Positions 46,905 to 57,066 of a DNA stretch of 64,000 bases are shown piece by piece; the stretch's first letter is position 1, and the number at the start of each line of letters is the position of its first letter. Below the pieces are notes generated by a model, which saw nothing but the letters and a program-made list of their open reading frames with translations, was not told the DNA's origin and made no database searches. The translations under genes were made by a program, and so were the position numbers. The stretch is from Undaria pinnatifida (Eukaryota; Sar; Phaeophyceae; Laminariales; Alariaceae): NCBI GenBank assembly GCA_012845835.1, contig JABAKD010000002.1:14239629-14303628 (forward strand), written 5' to 3'.

Positions 46905-47176
46905 TGTTGATTGTTCTCATGAACACGACGGTCATGATCCATCTTATATCAGGGAGTTCCATATATTGGTAAGGGATTCGTGTATAAGGTGTGAGGGATT
47001 GTTTGGCCGGATGTTTCCCACAATGATTTGCCATGAGCTGTCACTCGTTGTTTGCTCCAGAGGAGGCCGAGTCAGCCTCGACGGCTGGATATTATAAAAG
47101 AGTTCTGTGTCACCGATGAGTCACCACCACGCCTTCCCGCGCCAACTGCGTGTACTCCTTTATAGGCTAATCAGCA
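46905..47176 (+). repeat. Left LTR
   Basis: It shares with the right LTR CTCATGAACACG, CCATATATTGG, a GTGTATAAGGTGT phrase, a GATTTGCCATGAGCTGTCAC phrase, GGAGGCCGAGTCAG and GAGTCACCACCACGCCTTCC. The differences are scattered point changes and small indels. Confidence 0.85.
47091..47100 (+). promoter_or_regulatory. TATA box in the left LTR
   Basis: ATTATAAAAG lies about 85 bp before the LTR end; the right LTR has AATATAAGAG at the equivalent 54781-54790. The position fits an LTR promoter with the transcript starting in the GTTCTGTGTCACC region. Confidence 0.5.
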
Positions 47177-47266
47177 CACTATTACGTAATAGTTGAATTA
47201 ATCCGGGTCGTCTTCTATTGGTGAGCGTAGTCCAGGCCAGCCCAGAGAGGAGGGAAATTCCAGCTC

Positions 47267-47620
47267 ATGTCAGCCCAAAAGGACGTTGGCATGAAGAAGG
47301 AAAGCGTGGAGTATGTAAGAGAGGAAATAAAGCTACTCGAGATCCAGGTAGCGTTGCAAAAGCAGGAAAGAGAGGTCGGACTCGCGGAGGAAGCCCTACG
47401 AACGTCGTATGAAGAAGAGGTGTCTGCCTTGACTATGTTTTGGTCCTGGCGGTTGTCGATGGTGCATGAGGTACTTCGACTTCTCGACGAGGAGCGCGAG
47501 CTTCAAGAGGACGTGATGCCGAAACTCCATGCAAAAGTGGCTTTGAGCGAAGAGAGAGCGAGAGAAGAGAGAGAGAGCGTGAGAAGAGAGAGAGAGCGTG
47601 AGAAGAGAGAGAGAGCGTGA
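47267..47620 (+). CDS. Coiled-coil gag-like protein, 117 codons
   Basis: The first ATG lies 90 bp after the left LTR. The product is almost entirely charged helix: heptad-like stretches VEYVREEIKLLEIQVALQKQ and VHEVLRLLDEERELQEDVMP around one aromatic patch (ALTMFWSWRLSMV), then an ERARE/RERER repeat encoded by GAGAGA simple sequence. The stop at 47618 sits in that simple sequence. A Q-rich, C-containing segment continues in another frame to about 47968, so a slippage mutation in the GAGAGA tract may have split a longer gag. Position and composition suit a gag, but there is no zinc knuckle and no family match. Confidence 0.45.
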   Translation: MSAQKDVGMKKESVEYVREEIKLLEIQVALQKQEREVGLAEEALRTSYEEEVSALTMFWSWRLSMVHEVLRLLDEERELQEDVMPKLHAKVALSEERAREERESVRREREREKRERA

Positions 47621-47699
47621 GAGAGAAGAGAGAGAATATTTCGCCCCAGCAGCAACAAAGCGATCCCAGTAAAGCCAAAGATGAGCCGAACTGGTAGAT

Positions 47700-47975
47700 C
47701 TGCACGGTGCTGGTCGCGAAGGCGCTGGAAAGCAGCAGTTGTTGCGGAAGCAGCAGCTGCCTCAGTCGCCCCGCCTGCAGGGAGAGCAGCAGTCAGAGGA
47801 TTGCTGCACCTGCAACGAAAAAGAGATGCCGGCCCAACAACCGCAGCAGCAAGGTGCGCGCGGTACTCGGGGCGAAGGCGCTGTGAGGCAGCAGCAACAA
47901 CAGGCGCAGCAGCTCCGTCGGCAACAGAGGCAGCATCAGTCAGGGGGTTGCTGCACCTGACCCAACGATGAAGCG
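47700..47975 (+). pseudogene. Q-rich continuation of the gag-like frame, with a 154-bp direct repeat
   Basis: One plus frame (47739-47968) reads QQLPQSPRLQGEQQSEDCC and later QQQQQAQQLRRQQRQHQSGG, ending CCT-stop. The underlying DNA is two diverged copies (47718-47818, 47872-47968) that both end in the phrase TTGCTGCACCTG. Charged helical peptide returns downstream in the same general direction (KVRFALETEEKTRALQHRQ, about 48095-48150). It is probably part of one long decayed gag. Confidence 0.4.
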
Positions 47976-48784
47976 CAGCCACGTCATCAGCACGACCAGC
48001 AGCAGAGGCTGAAACCGCAGGAAAATGTGGAGTTTTGAGCGACGACGAAGTGCAGTGGCCCTAGCAGCAACAGCAGCGTAGACAAAGGCATGAGGCCGAA
48101 GGTCCGCTTCGCGCTGGAAACAGAGGAGAAAACGAGAGCGCTACAGCACCGGCAGGTGCGGGAGGAGAGGTGGAGAATGCAAGAGCGGGGGCTAAAAACG
48201 TGTTGACAGATAAGCTCTTTGTCTGGACTGCTTAAGCACTCGTACATCCGCAGGTGGTTGTGGTCGATGAGGGGAACGTGGCCCCCGAGGAAGCGAGAGA
48301 GGGAGAGAGCGATGGTGGGCACTGGTGGAAGGGTCTGCATCATCGGTTGAGGGGCGGAGCATGCACGCAAAAGGATGAGATGCCCAAAGCGAGAGGGGTG
48401 AAGGAGAAATGTCCAACGCGTCGTCGACACCAACGCGCCGTCGACAAGGGCTTTACGTCAGCACCAGGCACGTAGACTTTGTTGTCTTTGCTTGCTGCTG
48501 ATGTTTTCCGTTTTGACTTTTTTTATGCTGATTTGAGAATGATGAATCCCCCCACTAGCCCCCACGATGAATGATTGAGGTTGAATTGTGTTCTGAGATT
48601 TGAGAGAAAGGAAGGTATGACCCAGCTTACGTATTTGTAGCTTCTCTTGCAGAAGTATGGAGTATGTATGTTTGGGGTTTACCTTGTCGGGCACTCGTGC
48701 TAAGGATCAGTTCGAGTAGAGCCCGAGGCGTGTGGTGTGTAATGGAATAAAATGCAGAAATAATACGCACAGCAGTACATGTAA

Positions 48785-49086
48785 GCCGGTCGCCCCGGTG
48801 GCGTATCAGGTTATCCTCGAGCGTGGTATAGGTCAGTTTCGTGAGTTCGAATCCCCCCGAGTGCATACTCGTATAAATTTGTGGGGACTTTTTCTTGTGA
48901 ACGAATTGATTTGCGGAAAGCGCGAAGGCGTGAGTTAGCAACATTCCATGAAAAATCGATGAGCAGTGGGATTGCTGAACCCTATGCGCCATAAAAATTA
49001 TAGGCAACAACCGGGGGGGAGAAGGGACGACACCTGTGACCATGGCTTGTCCAGAAACTGGAAAGTAGAAGTGTGAAAAAAAAAAA
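48785..49086 (+). mobile_element. tRNA-derived SINE (family S), full-length, plus strand
   Basis: Starts GCCGGTCGCCCCGGTGGCG and ends in an 11-A run (49076-49086). The B-box-like GAGTTCGAATCCCCC at 48843-48857 is a nearly perfect T-arm. The body matches the minus-strand copy at 16988-17290 throughout, including the 3' GCTTGTCCAGAAACTGGAAA. It sits inside the LTR element and is therefore probably younger than it. No clear target duplication was found. Confidence 0.85.
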
Positions 49087-49640
49087 TGGTATCATATCAT
49101 CAGTGCAGCACATACAGTAGCAGTACGACAAACTTAAGTTCTCGCGTGTATACCGTAGGCCAAATGATTGCCCAACGACGCTTCGCTCGTGTGCATCTCA
49201 AGAAGCCATCATGTATCTTGACGCAGTATTAAATAATGGAAATGCTCGCTCTGTTACCGAATCATCTTGTAGGTTTATCACAGGACACAGCGATGTGTAA
49301 TTCTGTGTTGTGGTTGCCTGGCAGAGCGCCTGGGTATGACACAATACCCCCCCCCCAAAACGCCCCCTCCTTCCCCACCACCCGAACCATCGCCTAGACC
49401 GAGCACCACGTGTATAGCAAGTCCCTACATCTATGCGAACTAGAGCTGTTGGAAATCTCCTCCCCCCCCCTGCCCCTCACTTCCCCGAACCCCCCCCGCA
49501 ACCCTTCCAACACTCCGCCCTCTCCTTACTGGTTGTACGACTTACAGCATACACTCGAGCATACACTCGATAAATTGATGCATTTCCTTCCACAGCTGTC
49601 AGATCTGTCTCCCTCAAAAACGGGTTTTAAAGTTTCCGCG
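49087..49640. other. No gene seen; C-rich patches
   Basis: 49348-49360 and 49460-49510 are C-rich. The 104-codon frame at 49410 is a product of this composition and runs into family K. Confidence 0.4.
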
Positions 49641-49828
49641 CACAGACTGACTAACATCACCCTGTTGACCCTGGTACAAGCTAGAACTGTAATTCCAAGG
49701 GGAGTCGCCGACCTATATCGTTAATGAGGACACACCCAGTAATACGCGCGATCGGAGTATCACACACAGCTTGCATAGATAAGTTTCGACAAAATCCTCG
49801 ACCTCACAGCTGGAGTGTATTTTTTTGG
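49641..49828 (+). repeat. Core-containing repeat (family K), copy at 49.7 kb
   Basis: Best preserved uninterrupted copy: CACAGACTGACTAACATCAC, CCTGTTGACCCTGGTACAAG, GCCGACCTATATCGTTAATG, GCGCGATCGGAGTATCACAC, then the core AGCTTGCATAGATAAGTTTC through CTCACAGCTGGAGTGTAT. The 57.4-kb copy is nearly the same but split by a SINE. Confidence 0.85.
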
Positions 49829-51100
49829 TTTTGATACGTGAAAATGGAGAGAAGTATTCTACTCGTACTCGACAGGAAGCATTTTACGTTCGCATGAAAC
49901 AGCTTGCAAAAGATTTGGAGCAAAGCGGAAAGTTGTGAACGAATGCCACTGACTTGGCAGTGCTATGATACACACAAGTACGCCCCTGGAAGACTGTGTA
50001 TGATGAGCAGCACAGAAGTCATCAACCCGCCTTGCCAAGGTATGCCCTTTGAGTTGGGATAGTACATGGTTTACGGTGTTGCTGATTAGGTGCTGCTGAG
50101 ATGACGGCATGATGTACGAGCAAAACGCAGGTAGGTGTCGTTGGTGTATCGAACCGTCGTATACTGCTGATAATGCTGTACGTTATTTGCTGTCTTATTT
50201 CACATCTTCGATTATTACCTGCAAATCACTTTTGTACTTGTGTTGACATTTTTCAGTAGTTCTGTCACGTCAAGGTATATTTGGTAACTTGAAATATTAG
50301 CAGTAAATGCTTTACGAGCTGACGATGAATGCATGGAAAGAGCAGCTCACCCTATGCCGATCTAACCGCTAGATGGCACGACCCATCCCCTGCTTGTATG
50401 GAGTCAATCTTGCGGCAGAGACGGGTTGATTCACCGAGCTTAAAGGAGGATAGGCTGGGTTCCCGAGCTGCGGTGACGCCATGAGACCGGAAGGAGGGAG
50501 ACCGCAGCGAGGGCATCACCAGCAGTAGTGTTTGGAACATTGGGAATGAGATGGGTTTGATGCTGGGTGATCGATTTCGTTGTTTGAACTTTGAATTGTG
50601 AGCCTGGTTGATATTGGCTTGATTGTTTTTCTTGTATTTGTTTTGTGTGAGGCTTATTGATTGGTACTGGTACGACAAATCTCGGCCAATAGCAAAGCGC
50701 CCGAGACTGAACAGGCCATGAGCTGCGTAGAGCGCGTCTGGTTTAGTTCGAGAATTCGTGACTTGAGTATTGTCCCGCTGACACGTTGGTTATGCGTTGT
50801 CCGTGGTCGCGCGGGCTTACCCTATATGCGTATACTTGAAGTACGTGTAGCACCCATGTTATGCGTAGGTACTCGTCAGGGATCATGAAGGGCGAGGTAT
50901 GGTTTGATTGTGCGAGTTGATTATGTTTGTTTGAGTCGGTATCGCAGTATTGGATAATGCCGTTTTAATCTGGCAGACACCACTAAAAGGGCCGTTCTTA
51001 TCGGAGATGTGAACATCCTAAATTTCCTCCTGTTTTTCCAGGATTTCCATGAAAAAACGTCTGCATTACTATCGAGGGCGGGGTTGTTTGTCTTTTTTTT
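49829..51100. other. No supported gene
   Basis: Frames reach 108 codons (minus, 50352-50678; Gln/Asn/Ser-rich) without recognisable character. Confidence 0.35.
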
Positions 51101-51104
51101 TTCC

Positions 51105-51419
51105 TTATTTTTGAAAGCTGGGCCATAAAGCAAGACCGCCGCCACCCACACCAGCAGTCACGCGCGTCGTCACACAGCAAGCATGAGCGAACATCCCGCA
51201 AAACCGCAGAGGAAAGCACCCAGGCCAAGTAGATTCGTGCAATCCGGCGACAGCAGCCCCTGGTGTCAGGAACATGCCGAGCACGACGAGGACACCAGCG
51301 ATAGCCTTCTTCACGCTTGTACGCCTCATGTCTGGGAAATTGGGAAGGCTGAATCGTTGTTTCGTCCGACTCGAGGATGAGTCCTCCGGAGGCCCACGCC
51401 GCTTCCTTCCATCGGCCAT
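51105..51419 (-). CDS. Small predicted membrane protein, 104 codons
   Basis: The ATG at 51419-51417 sits in a good eukaryotic context (AACATTATGGCC). The N-terminus is basic and Ser-rich (MADGRKRRGPPEDSSSSRTK), followed by RTSVKKAIAGVLVVLGMFLT, which gives a positively charged flank and a hydrophobic segment at about residues 37-58, ending GAAVAG. The rest is Cys/Gly-rich (PLRFCGMFAHACC, VTAGVGGGGLALW). It could be a type II single-pass protein, or a first exon whose true 3' end is spliced away after the membrane segment. Codon choice looks more gene-like than surrounding frames. No family is recognised, and it lies inside the LTR element in antisense. Confidence 0.4.
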   Translation of the reverse strand: MADGRKRRGPPEDSSSSRTKQRFSLPNFPDMRRTSVKKAIAGVLVVLGMFLTPGAAVAGLHESTWPGCFPLRFCGMFAHACCVTTRVTAGVGGGGLALWPSFQK

Positions 51420-52300
51420 AATGTTGGACCAATCTGGTCAACGTTTAAAGCTACTCGATGGTCCCAGCGTTGAGCCACGGCGCTTGTCGAAGCACTGCCT
51501 TCGAAATGTGCAAATGGACGACAGGATTGCCTAATTTGTGATAGTTAATTTTTCCATTTTGTTTGGGGCTGAAGAATTTCACAAGTTATGACAGAACGCC
51601 TCCGTATTTCAAGACACATTTCACAGATATGGAAATTTAGCAAATTTAGGAAATTCAACACAAAAAAGGTCTCCGATAAGAACGTCCCTATAAGCTGGCG
51701 ATGTTCTAGCGGTATGTGTGGAGTCTTATTATTGCGGGGTTTGGTATGACGTACATTACGGTTTTTGAGGACAACAAGGGGGCGAAGAACCTGGCACAAA
51801 ACCCATTGTGCACGTCGAACTAGAACCACATGGACGTGAGACCCCTCTTTCTGCGGGAGCATATATTTTTTGGAGAGTTACTTGTTTTTTTAGACTGAGG
51901 TTTTGAGCAGTGCAACGTCCCGTCGCTACGTGTGGTACACGTTTCGTCGTGTGCGGAGTAAGATTATAATGAGTTTCTCTGGTTGTTTTCATTTTCGTAT
52001 AATACGGATGTTGTTTTTCCTGTTCCAGCTAGGCCCGTACTGGGTGCTAGTATCTCGAGGAAATCGGGAATAATCGGAGTTTATTCGAGTCGGTTTTCGA
52101 TAATTGATTTTACGTGGCCATTATTGATAGTAGAATTGTCGTTTTCACCTGGTAATGAGTAGTTGATATTTGCAACGTAAGGCTGCTGGTATTTCGTTAG
52201 AGACTTTGAACTTTTCATTTGGAAGTTTTGTTTTTTGATTGGACGATTTGAGCTTTTGTACTGCGTTTTTGTTGTTCGAATTTGGTCTGAGACTGTTTTC
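51420..52300. other. No gene seen
   Basis: Mostly T-rich sequence. The minus frame at 51545-51862 (105 codons) has no recognisable character. Confidence 0.35.
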
Positions 52301-52319
52301 TTTAAATCCATTACATTTA

Positions 52320-53145
52320 TTTTCCAACGCACACTGGTGGGGGTCTTTCCAACGCACACTGTCGGGCCCCTGCCAACGCACACTGGCGTCCCGGGGGGGG
52401 GGGGTTCGTCGCCCCCCCCGACACTGCTAGTAGCATCCAAGCACCGTTCGGCTGCCCTGCCAACCCAGCGCTGGTGGGGCATTTGGGACGCACACTGCAC
52501 ACACAACACACACAACACACACAACACACACAACACACACAACACACACGACACACCTGACGAAAATATTTCACTTAGTTGTGCCCTGGGCTGCGGAAAA
52601 AAACTCCCCTCCCAAAAATACCGCCTCGTCCTTACAAAACCAAAAAATTCAAACGGCCGCGCTTCAAATCAAATGACCAACACACACACCAACACACACC
52701 AACACACACCTACACACACCAACATACACACCAACATACGCACCAACACACACCAACACACACCAACACACACATACCAACACACACTCCAACACACACC
52801 GCACACCCTCTATTTCTACACTGCTAGTAGCATCCAAGCACCGTTCGGCTGCCCTGCCAACCCAGCGCTGGTGGGGCATTTGGGACGCACACTGCACACA
52901 CAACACACATTACGAAAATATTTCACTTCGTTGTGCCCTGGGCTGCGGAAAAAAATTCCCCTCCCAAAAATACCGCCTCCTTACAAAACCAAAAAATTGA
53001 AACGGCCGCGCTTCAAATCAAACGACCAACACACACCAACACACACCAACACACACCAACACACACAACACGCACCAACACACACCAACACACACCAGCA
53101 CACACCAACACACACACCAACACACACCGCACACCCTCTATTTCT
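52320..53145. repeat. CA-rich composite array, duplicated ~390/325-bp units
   Basis: Unit 1 (about 52424-52818) and unit 2 (about 52819-53145) share CTGCTAGTAGCATCCAAGCA, the CCAACCCAGCGCTGG phrase, ACACACAACACACACAAC tracts, CGAAAATATTTCACTT, GTGCCCTGGGCTGCGGAAAA, AACGGCCGCGCTTCAAATCA and ACCAACACACACC tracts. Three AACGCACACTG phrases precede them (52325-52385). The stop-poor CA tracts create a 491-codon plus frame (52235-53710) made largely of His/Thr repeats. I do not accept it as a gene. Confidence 0.8.
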
Positions 53146-53464
53146 ATCCCTCGTCGGATACACCGCGCTCCTCGGCGTTGCGCTGGAACTTTTGCGCCTC
53201 TGCTGCTCGATCCTGCCCGTGTGGTCTGCCGTGTCTGCGTGCGGCGGCGACTGCGTCCTTCAGTTCGGCTGCTGCATACTTCCTGTCGCTGGTTCTGCTG
53301 TCGCAGCTCATCTCCGCCGCGTGCTGTGGGTGTCTGCTATGAGCCTCTTCGCTCGTTCTGGGTTCTTCCTTCCCTGCGGCTGCGTGTTCTTCGTCCTCTT
53401 CAAACCTTACGGCGTACCACCTCCTCGTGCTGCGGCGGAATCTCTGCACACCATGCAGCGCTCG

Positions 53465-53850
53465 CTGTGTGTACTACATGCATGTGTAGCGCAGCAGTAC
53501 TCCTGTGTGTTTGCGTGTGTAGGACACGCGTACGTGTTCGAACCTGCCATACTACCTCACCTTCCTCCAGCGTTCCTGCGGTACAAATCCCTTCCATCAC
53601 CTGTGTATGCAGGTATATGTACACGGCACTGCTTATACGCTGCGCACTCAGCATGGTCACAGCAGTGTGTTTATGTAGCGGTGTGCACACAGCTCTCGCT
53701 GTGTGTGTAGTTGTACTTACATGTGTAGCGCACCAGTACTCCTGTGTGTTTGCGTGTGTAGGATACGCGTACGTGTTCCAACCTGCCATACTACCTCACC
53801 TTCCTCCAGCGTTCCTGCGGTACAAATCCCTTCCATCACCTGTGTCTGCA
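53465..53850. repeat. Direct repeat pair, ~140 bp, offset ~239
   Basis: 53475-53612 and 53714-53850 share CATGTGTAGCGCA, AGTACTCCTGTGTGTTTGCG, CTGCCATACTACCTCACCTT and CGGTACAAATCCCTTCCATC. The stretch between contains GTGTGTATGTAGCGGTGTGC-like echoes. No gene is supported. Confidence 0.8.
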
Positions 53851-54012
53851 TCATCTCCTATGTATGCGTCTCCTGCTACGGCTGTGCGTCCTGTAACAAG
53901 TGTTCGTGTCTTTCAGCACGTTACATCCTACACCTGCGTACAACGTGACCCATGCGCACATTGTCATCACACCATGCGACCTTCCTCGCCAAATTCTGTT
54001 GTTCCCTTTACA

Positions 54013-54475
54013 GGGGACTAAGTACAAGCATCCTATCGGTGACATTCTCCGCCTCAAAGCGAAAGTCGCCGACTTGATCGTCCTTCACGTCACGGCCGGC
54101 CGCGCCCTCTCCGTCGCCGACTTGCAACGGCAATGTTCAGCCCGGGAAAGAAGCCCCCCTCTTCGTCTCCTCATGGGCAACCGGGCGCGTATGGGTTTCG
54201 ATGTCCTCGACGCCATCGACAACATCAAGCACTTCTCCGACTTAGAGGCTCATCTTCGCCAGAATTTCTTCTCACATCGCCGGTATCTCTCGCTGGGCGT
54301 GCTAAAACATTCCGCCACTCCCGACGATCGCCAAGTGCCTTCTCGCGCAGTCAAGTGTGATGAAACATTCCGCCACTCCCGACGATCGCCAAGTGCCTTC
54401 TCGCGCAGCGAGCCACCAGTCAAGTGTGACAAAACACTTTTCCACTCTCCACTTACACCAAAAAACACTGACTAA
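54013..54475 (+). pseudogene. Gag- or tail-like peptide trace with a 57-bp repeat, near the right LTR
   Basis: The plus frame contains a helical, protein-like stretch (GDILRLKAKVADLIVLHVTA, SVADLQRQCSARER, FDVLDAIDNIKHFSDLEAHL). It then enters a tandem repeat of CATTCCGCCACTCCCGACGA units (54309 and 54366, 57-bp offset) and stops at 54473. The coding-like part lies between about 54030 and 54290. The rest of the frame is repeat-derived. The family is not recognised. Confidence 0.3.
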
Positions 54476-54582
54476 ACATGTATTGTTGAGTTGCTGTTTT
54501 ATTTTTTGTGAGTTTGACATGAGTTCATTACGATATGACGATGTATCAGAGAAGGGGTGATATTGGTATGTTCATGTATAAT

Positions 54583-54594
54583 GAGGAGGGGAAA
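54583..54594 (+). promoter_or_regulatory. Polypurine tract
   Basis: GAGGAGGGGAAA directly precedes the right LTR, the expected site for plus-strand priming in LTR retrotransposons. Confidence 0.65.
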
Positions 54595-54866
54595 CGTTGG
54601 TTGTCCTCATGAACACGCCGGTTATGACCCATCTTATACTAGGGATTCCATATATTGGGAAGGGGTTCATGTATAAGGTGTAAGAAGACTGTTTGGCTGG
54701 ATGTTTCCCGGCATGATTTGCCATGAGCTGTCACTCCTGTTTTGCTCCATAGGAGGCCGAGTCAGGCTCGACGGCTCGACAATATAAGAGTTCTGTGTCA
54801 CCGTCTTGAGTCACCACCACGCCTTCCCGCGCCAACTGCGTGTACACCTTCAGAGACTAATCAACA
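54595..54866 (+). repeat. Right LTR
   Basis: 272 bp, ending TCAACA. It starts CGTTGGTTG where the left LTR has TGTTGATTG. Roughly 85% identity to the left LTR by eye suggests an old insertion. Confidence 0.85.
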
Positions 54867-55189
54867 TGAATGCTCCAGACTTCGCGTACGGTTGCGTTTC
54901 AGGTCACTACGAATATACAATGCTAAAGCCGTACAGCAACTAACTGCAGTAGCACGTACTGCATATATTATGTATACTGTACTGTAGATCAAACCATATA
55001 CCGTTACCAGGTTCACTACCATCTGCGCTGCTACCAGCACAGCTGCAGCAGTGGGCATTATTTAATGCTTAATCGTATTAATATAATACCAGCTACGTGG
55101 TAGTAGGTACTACTACGAAATACAATGCCCTCATGCTGCTCATGTATAGTGCCCTCATGATGCTCATGTATAGACTTACTTACATATTT

Positions 55190-55300
55190 ATGCTGAAAGC
55201 GCTCGGTTGGTGCATCCCTGGCATCTCCGGGATCGGACGGTCCAGCTTACTTGCGGAACGGCGCAGCTTTTCTTTGATTTCTTTCTCCATCTCATCTATT
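55190..55300 (-). repeat. Dispersed coding-like fragment shared with 25184-25290
   Basis: See the shared bases GCTCGGTTGGTGCATCCCTG and ACTTGCGGAACGG. The minus-strand peptide reads EKEIKEKLRRSASKLDRPIP and PGMHQPSA. It lies between the LTR element and a tRNA-like sequence. Confidence 0.5.
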
Positions 55301-55349
55301 TTTGTTGAAAATATATATCGCTTTTTTGGGGGATCACTTTTTTTCCCGA

Positions 55350-55412
55350 TGACACCCAGATTCAAACCAACGAAGACCAAGCTTCTAAGCGGACAGTCTA
55401 CCTACTAGAGCG
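55350..55412 (-). other. tRNA-like sequence a (5'-truncated)
   Basis: On the minus strand: CTAGTAGGTAGACTGTCCGC, then GTTTGAATCTGGGTGTCATC followed by an A-rich run. It belongs to the same family as copies b-g at 56681-57888. It ends exactly where the LINE tail fragment starts. Confidence 0.6.
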
Positions 55413-55417
55413 TTGAG

Positions 55418-55897
55418 GTGATAGTGCGCAAACGGAGGATTTTGTTTGCGGGATTCGTGGCACGCATGGGGGAGGAGCGTCTGCCACAGAGGGTGATGTT
55501 TGGGGAGTTTGTTGGGGGTAAGGGCTACTCAGGGGGGCAAGAGAAAGACTGGATGGATTATCTGAAGGAGGATATGTCTGTCTTTGGAATGAAATTCGAA
55601 GGATGGCGAAAGGCTGTTCAGAAGGCTGGCAGATGGTTTCGAAGAGCAGAGGAGGGAGCCGAGTTGTTTATGCGGAATTGGCATGAAACGGAGAGACGCA
55701 AAGCTGCAGAGCGACGCGCAAAGGCGGCGGCAGCGTCATCCACCGTTGGCATCTCTAAGCGGCCGGGGGGAGGGGGAAGGGGGGGGGGCGGGGAGGGGAC
55801 TAGTGGAGGGGGGGAGGGAGGAAGGGGGGAGGGGCGGAAGGGGGAGCGTCATGCCCAAGAGACTGAAGTCTGGGTTTGGCCATCATCGTATTGAAAG
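55418..55897 (+). pseudogene. LINE C-terminal fragment (second LINE)
   Basis: The open frame starts inside the protein: VRKRRILFAGFVARMGEERL, then VGGKGYSGGQEKDWMDYLKE, FGMKFEGWRKAVQKAGRWFR and ELFMRNWHETERRKAAERRA. It aligns with the tail of the minus-strand LINE at 21420-21900 in both order and composition, and is much better preserved (no stop or shift over about 120 codons). It then passes into a G-rich tract encoding a Gly-rich end. It is a 5'-truncated insertion, as is usual for LINEs. Confidence 0.75.
55763..55848 (+). repeat. G-rich tract (quadruplex-prone)
   Basis: Long runs of G (up to ten) separated by A or short breaks over about 85 bp at the 3' end of the LINE fragment. Many G-quadruplex registers are possible on the plus strand. 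Confidence 0.7.
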
Positions 55898-56048
55898 TTG
55901 TGGGCCTTCTAATGGCCGTCACAAGATAGCATAAGACCGCCCTGACTTCTTCGCCATGTTGCGTTCTCTCCCAGGTGCTATTGATGATGGACGGGATACC
56001 CTCTGTTAGCCCAATGCCATCCTTAGGCAGTTCCTAGGGTCTGCTAGT

Positions 56049-56229
56049 ATGACATTTTTCTATTTCTTTTTTCTTTTTTTCTCTTCTTCTTTCCTTGCTT
56101 TCTTGTCTTGTCTTTTCTTGCTTTTCTTGTCTTTTTCTTCTCTTTGCTTGCCTTTTTCGTCTTGTTTCGTTTTTCTTCTCTTTTCTTTCCTTTCCTTTAT
56201 CTTCTTTTCTTTTTTTTGTTTATTTTTCT
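56049..56229. repeat. Polypyrimidine (T/C) tract
   Basis: About 180 bp of almost pure T and C with few G, such as TTTTCTTGCTTTTCTTG and TCTTTTCTTTCCTTTCC. Frames through it are all Phe/Ser/Leu and not genes. Confidence 0.8.
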
Positions 56230-56481
56230 CCAATTGACTTATGCCTGTCGTGCGTATGCGGAGTGATAGATACTACGTGTAATATATACGTGGTAGTCTT
56301 ACTTGGGTGGCAATCGGAATATTTGGTTTCTCCAGGCGTGAGTAGTGAGACGTATGCACCGGCCTGGACCTGGCACATCGTCGACTGACTCCCGATTTCA
56401 CTTTTATATGTTTCTGGTGGAGGCATGAATTGCGTCAACTGTGATATATGCGTGTACCACCTTGCGTTGTGTGTGTGTTTT

Positions 56482-56697
<216 letters not shown>

Positions 56698-56786
56698 TGA
56701 TATCTATTTTTTTTTACGAGTAACAAATAATACATAAATCAATACCACATTATGTCGGTTTTTCATGAAATCATTTTTTTTTCCGA

Positions 56787-56857
56787 TGACACCCGGATTC
56801 GAACCAGAGAAGGTCAGGATTATAAACGGACAGTGTATCTACTAGACCACAATGTCA
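56787..56857 (-). other. tRNA-like sequence b (71 nt, best preserved)
   Basis: On the minus strand it begins TGACATT and ends GGTGTCA, which pair over seven positions (five Watson-Crick, two G-T). It has an A-box-like TGGTCTAGTAG and a T-arm TCTGGTTCGAATCCGGG with the canonical TTCGAAT loop. The anticodon arm does not form a standard five-pair stem, so it is unlikely to be a functional tRNA. It is followed by CGGAAAAAAAAA, like a SINE tail. Confidence 0.65.
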
Positions 56858-56939
56858 TAGCAGCAGTGGTATCTACCAGTACTATTTTTTTATGTGCAAC
56901 TACGACTAGTACTACTGTATAGTAGCGGAACTTAGATGT

Positions 56940-57003
56940 ACCACGCAGCTTGCAAAGTTGAGTTTCAACTATTCAATCGGTCGTACTCACAGCTGACGTT
57001 TGT
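56940..57003 (+). repeat. Isolated core sequence
   Basis: ACGCAGCTTGCAAAGTTGAG then TCGGTCGTACTCACAGCTGA. It is the same core as in family K and the composite repeats, without the family K upstream part. It lies between tRNA-like sequences b and c. Confidence 0.65.
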
Positions 57004-57066
57004 CAATTCTTATACTCCAGTATAATATATACATCGATGTTTTCAAGACATCATTTTTTCTCCCGA

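Larger units (their letters stand above)
46905..54866 (+). mobile_element. LTR retrotransposon, 7.96 kb, no recognisable pol
   Basis: Two 272-bp direct repeats (46905-47176 and 54595-54866) end in CA. The left one begins TGTTG, the right CGTTG (probably a mutated TG). The flanks TGAAC (46900-46904) and TGAAT (54867-54871) match at four of five positions, as an old target duplication would. A purine tract GAGGAGGGGAAA (54583-54594) abuts the right LTR exactly. These facts fix the plus orientation. The interior encodes a coiled-coil gag-like protein (47267) but no protease, RT or integrase motif. It has been invaded by a SINE, a core repeat and simple-sequence arrays. It is therefore non-autonomous or badly decayed. 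Confidence 0.8.

Noticed and set aside
52235-53710. 491-codon plus-strand frame
   Set aside because: Mostly His/Thr from CA tracts and duplicated units, with other phases and the opposite strand also open. The C-terminal part has no domain character.
46900-54871. Segmental duplication instead of LTRs
   Set aside because: The near-matching 5-bp flanks, CA ends, the polypurine tract exactly at the right LTR and TATA boxes together favour an LTR element.
56049-56388. Hydrophobic Phe/Leu/Ser membrane protein
   Set aside because: Translation of a T/C simple tract.
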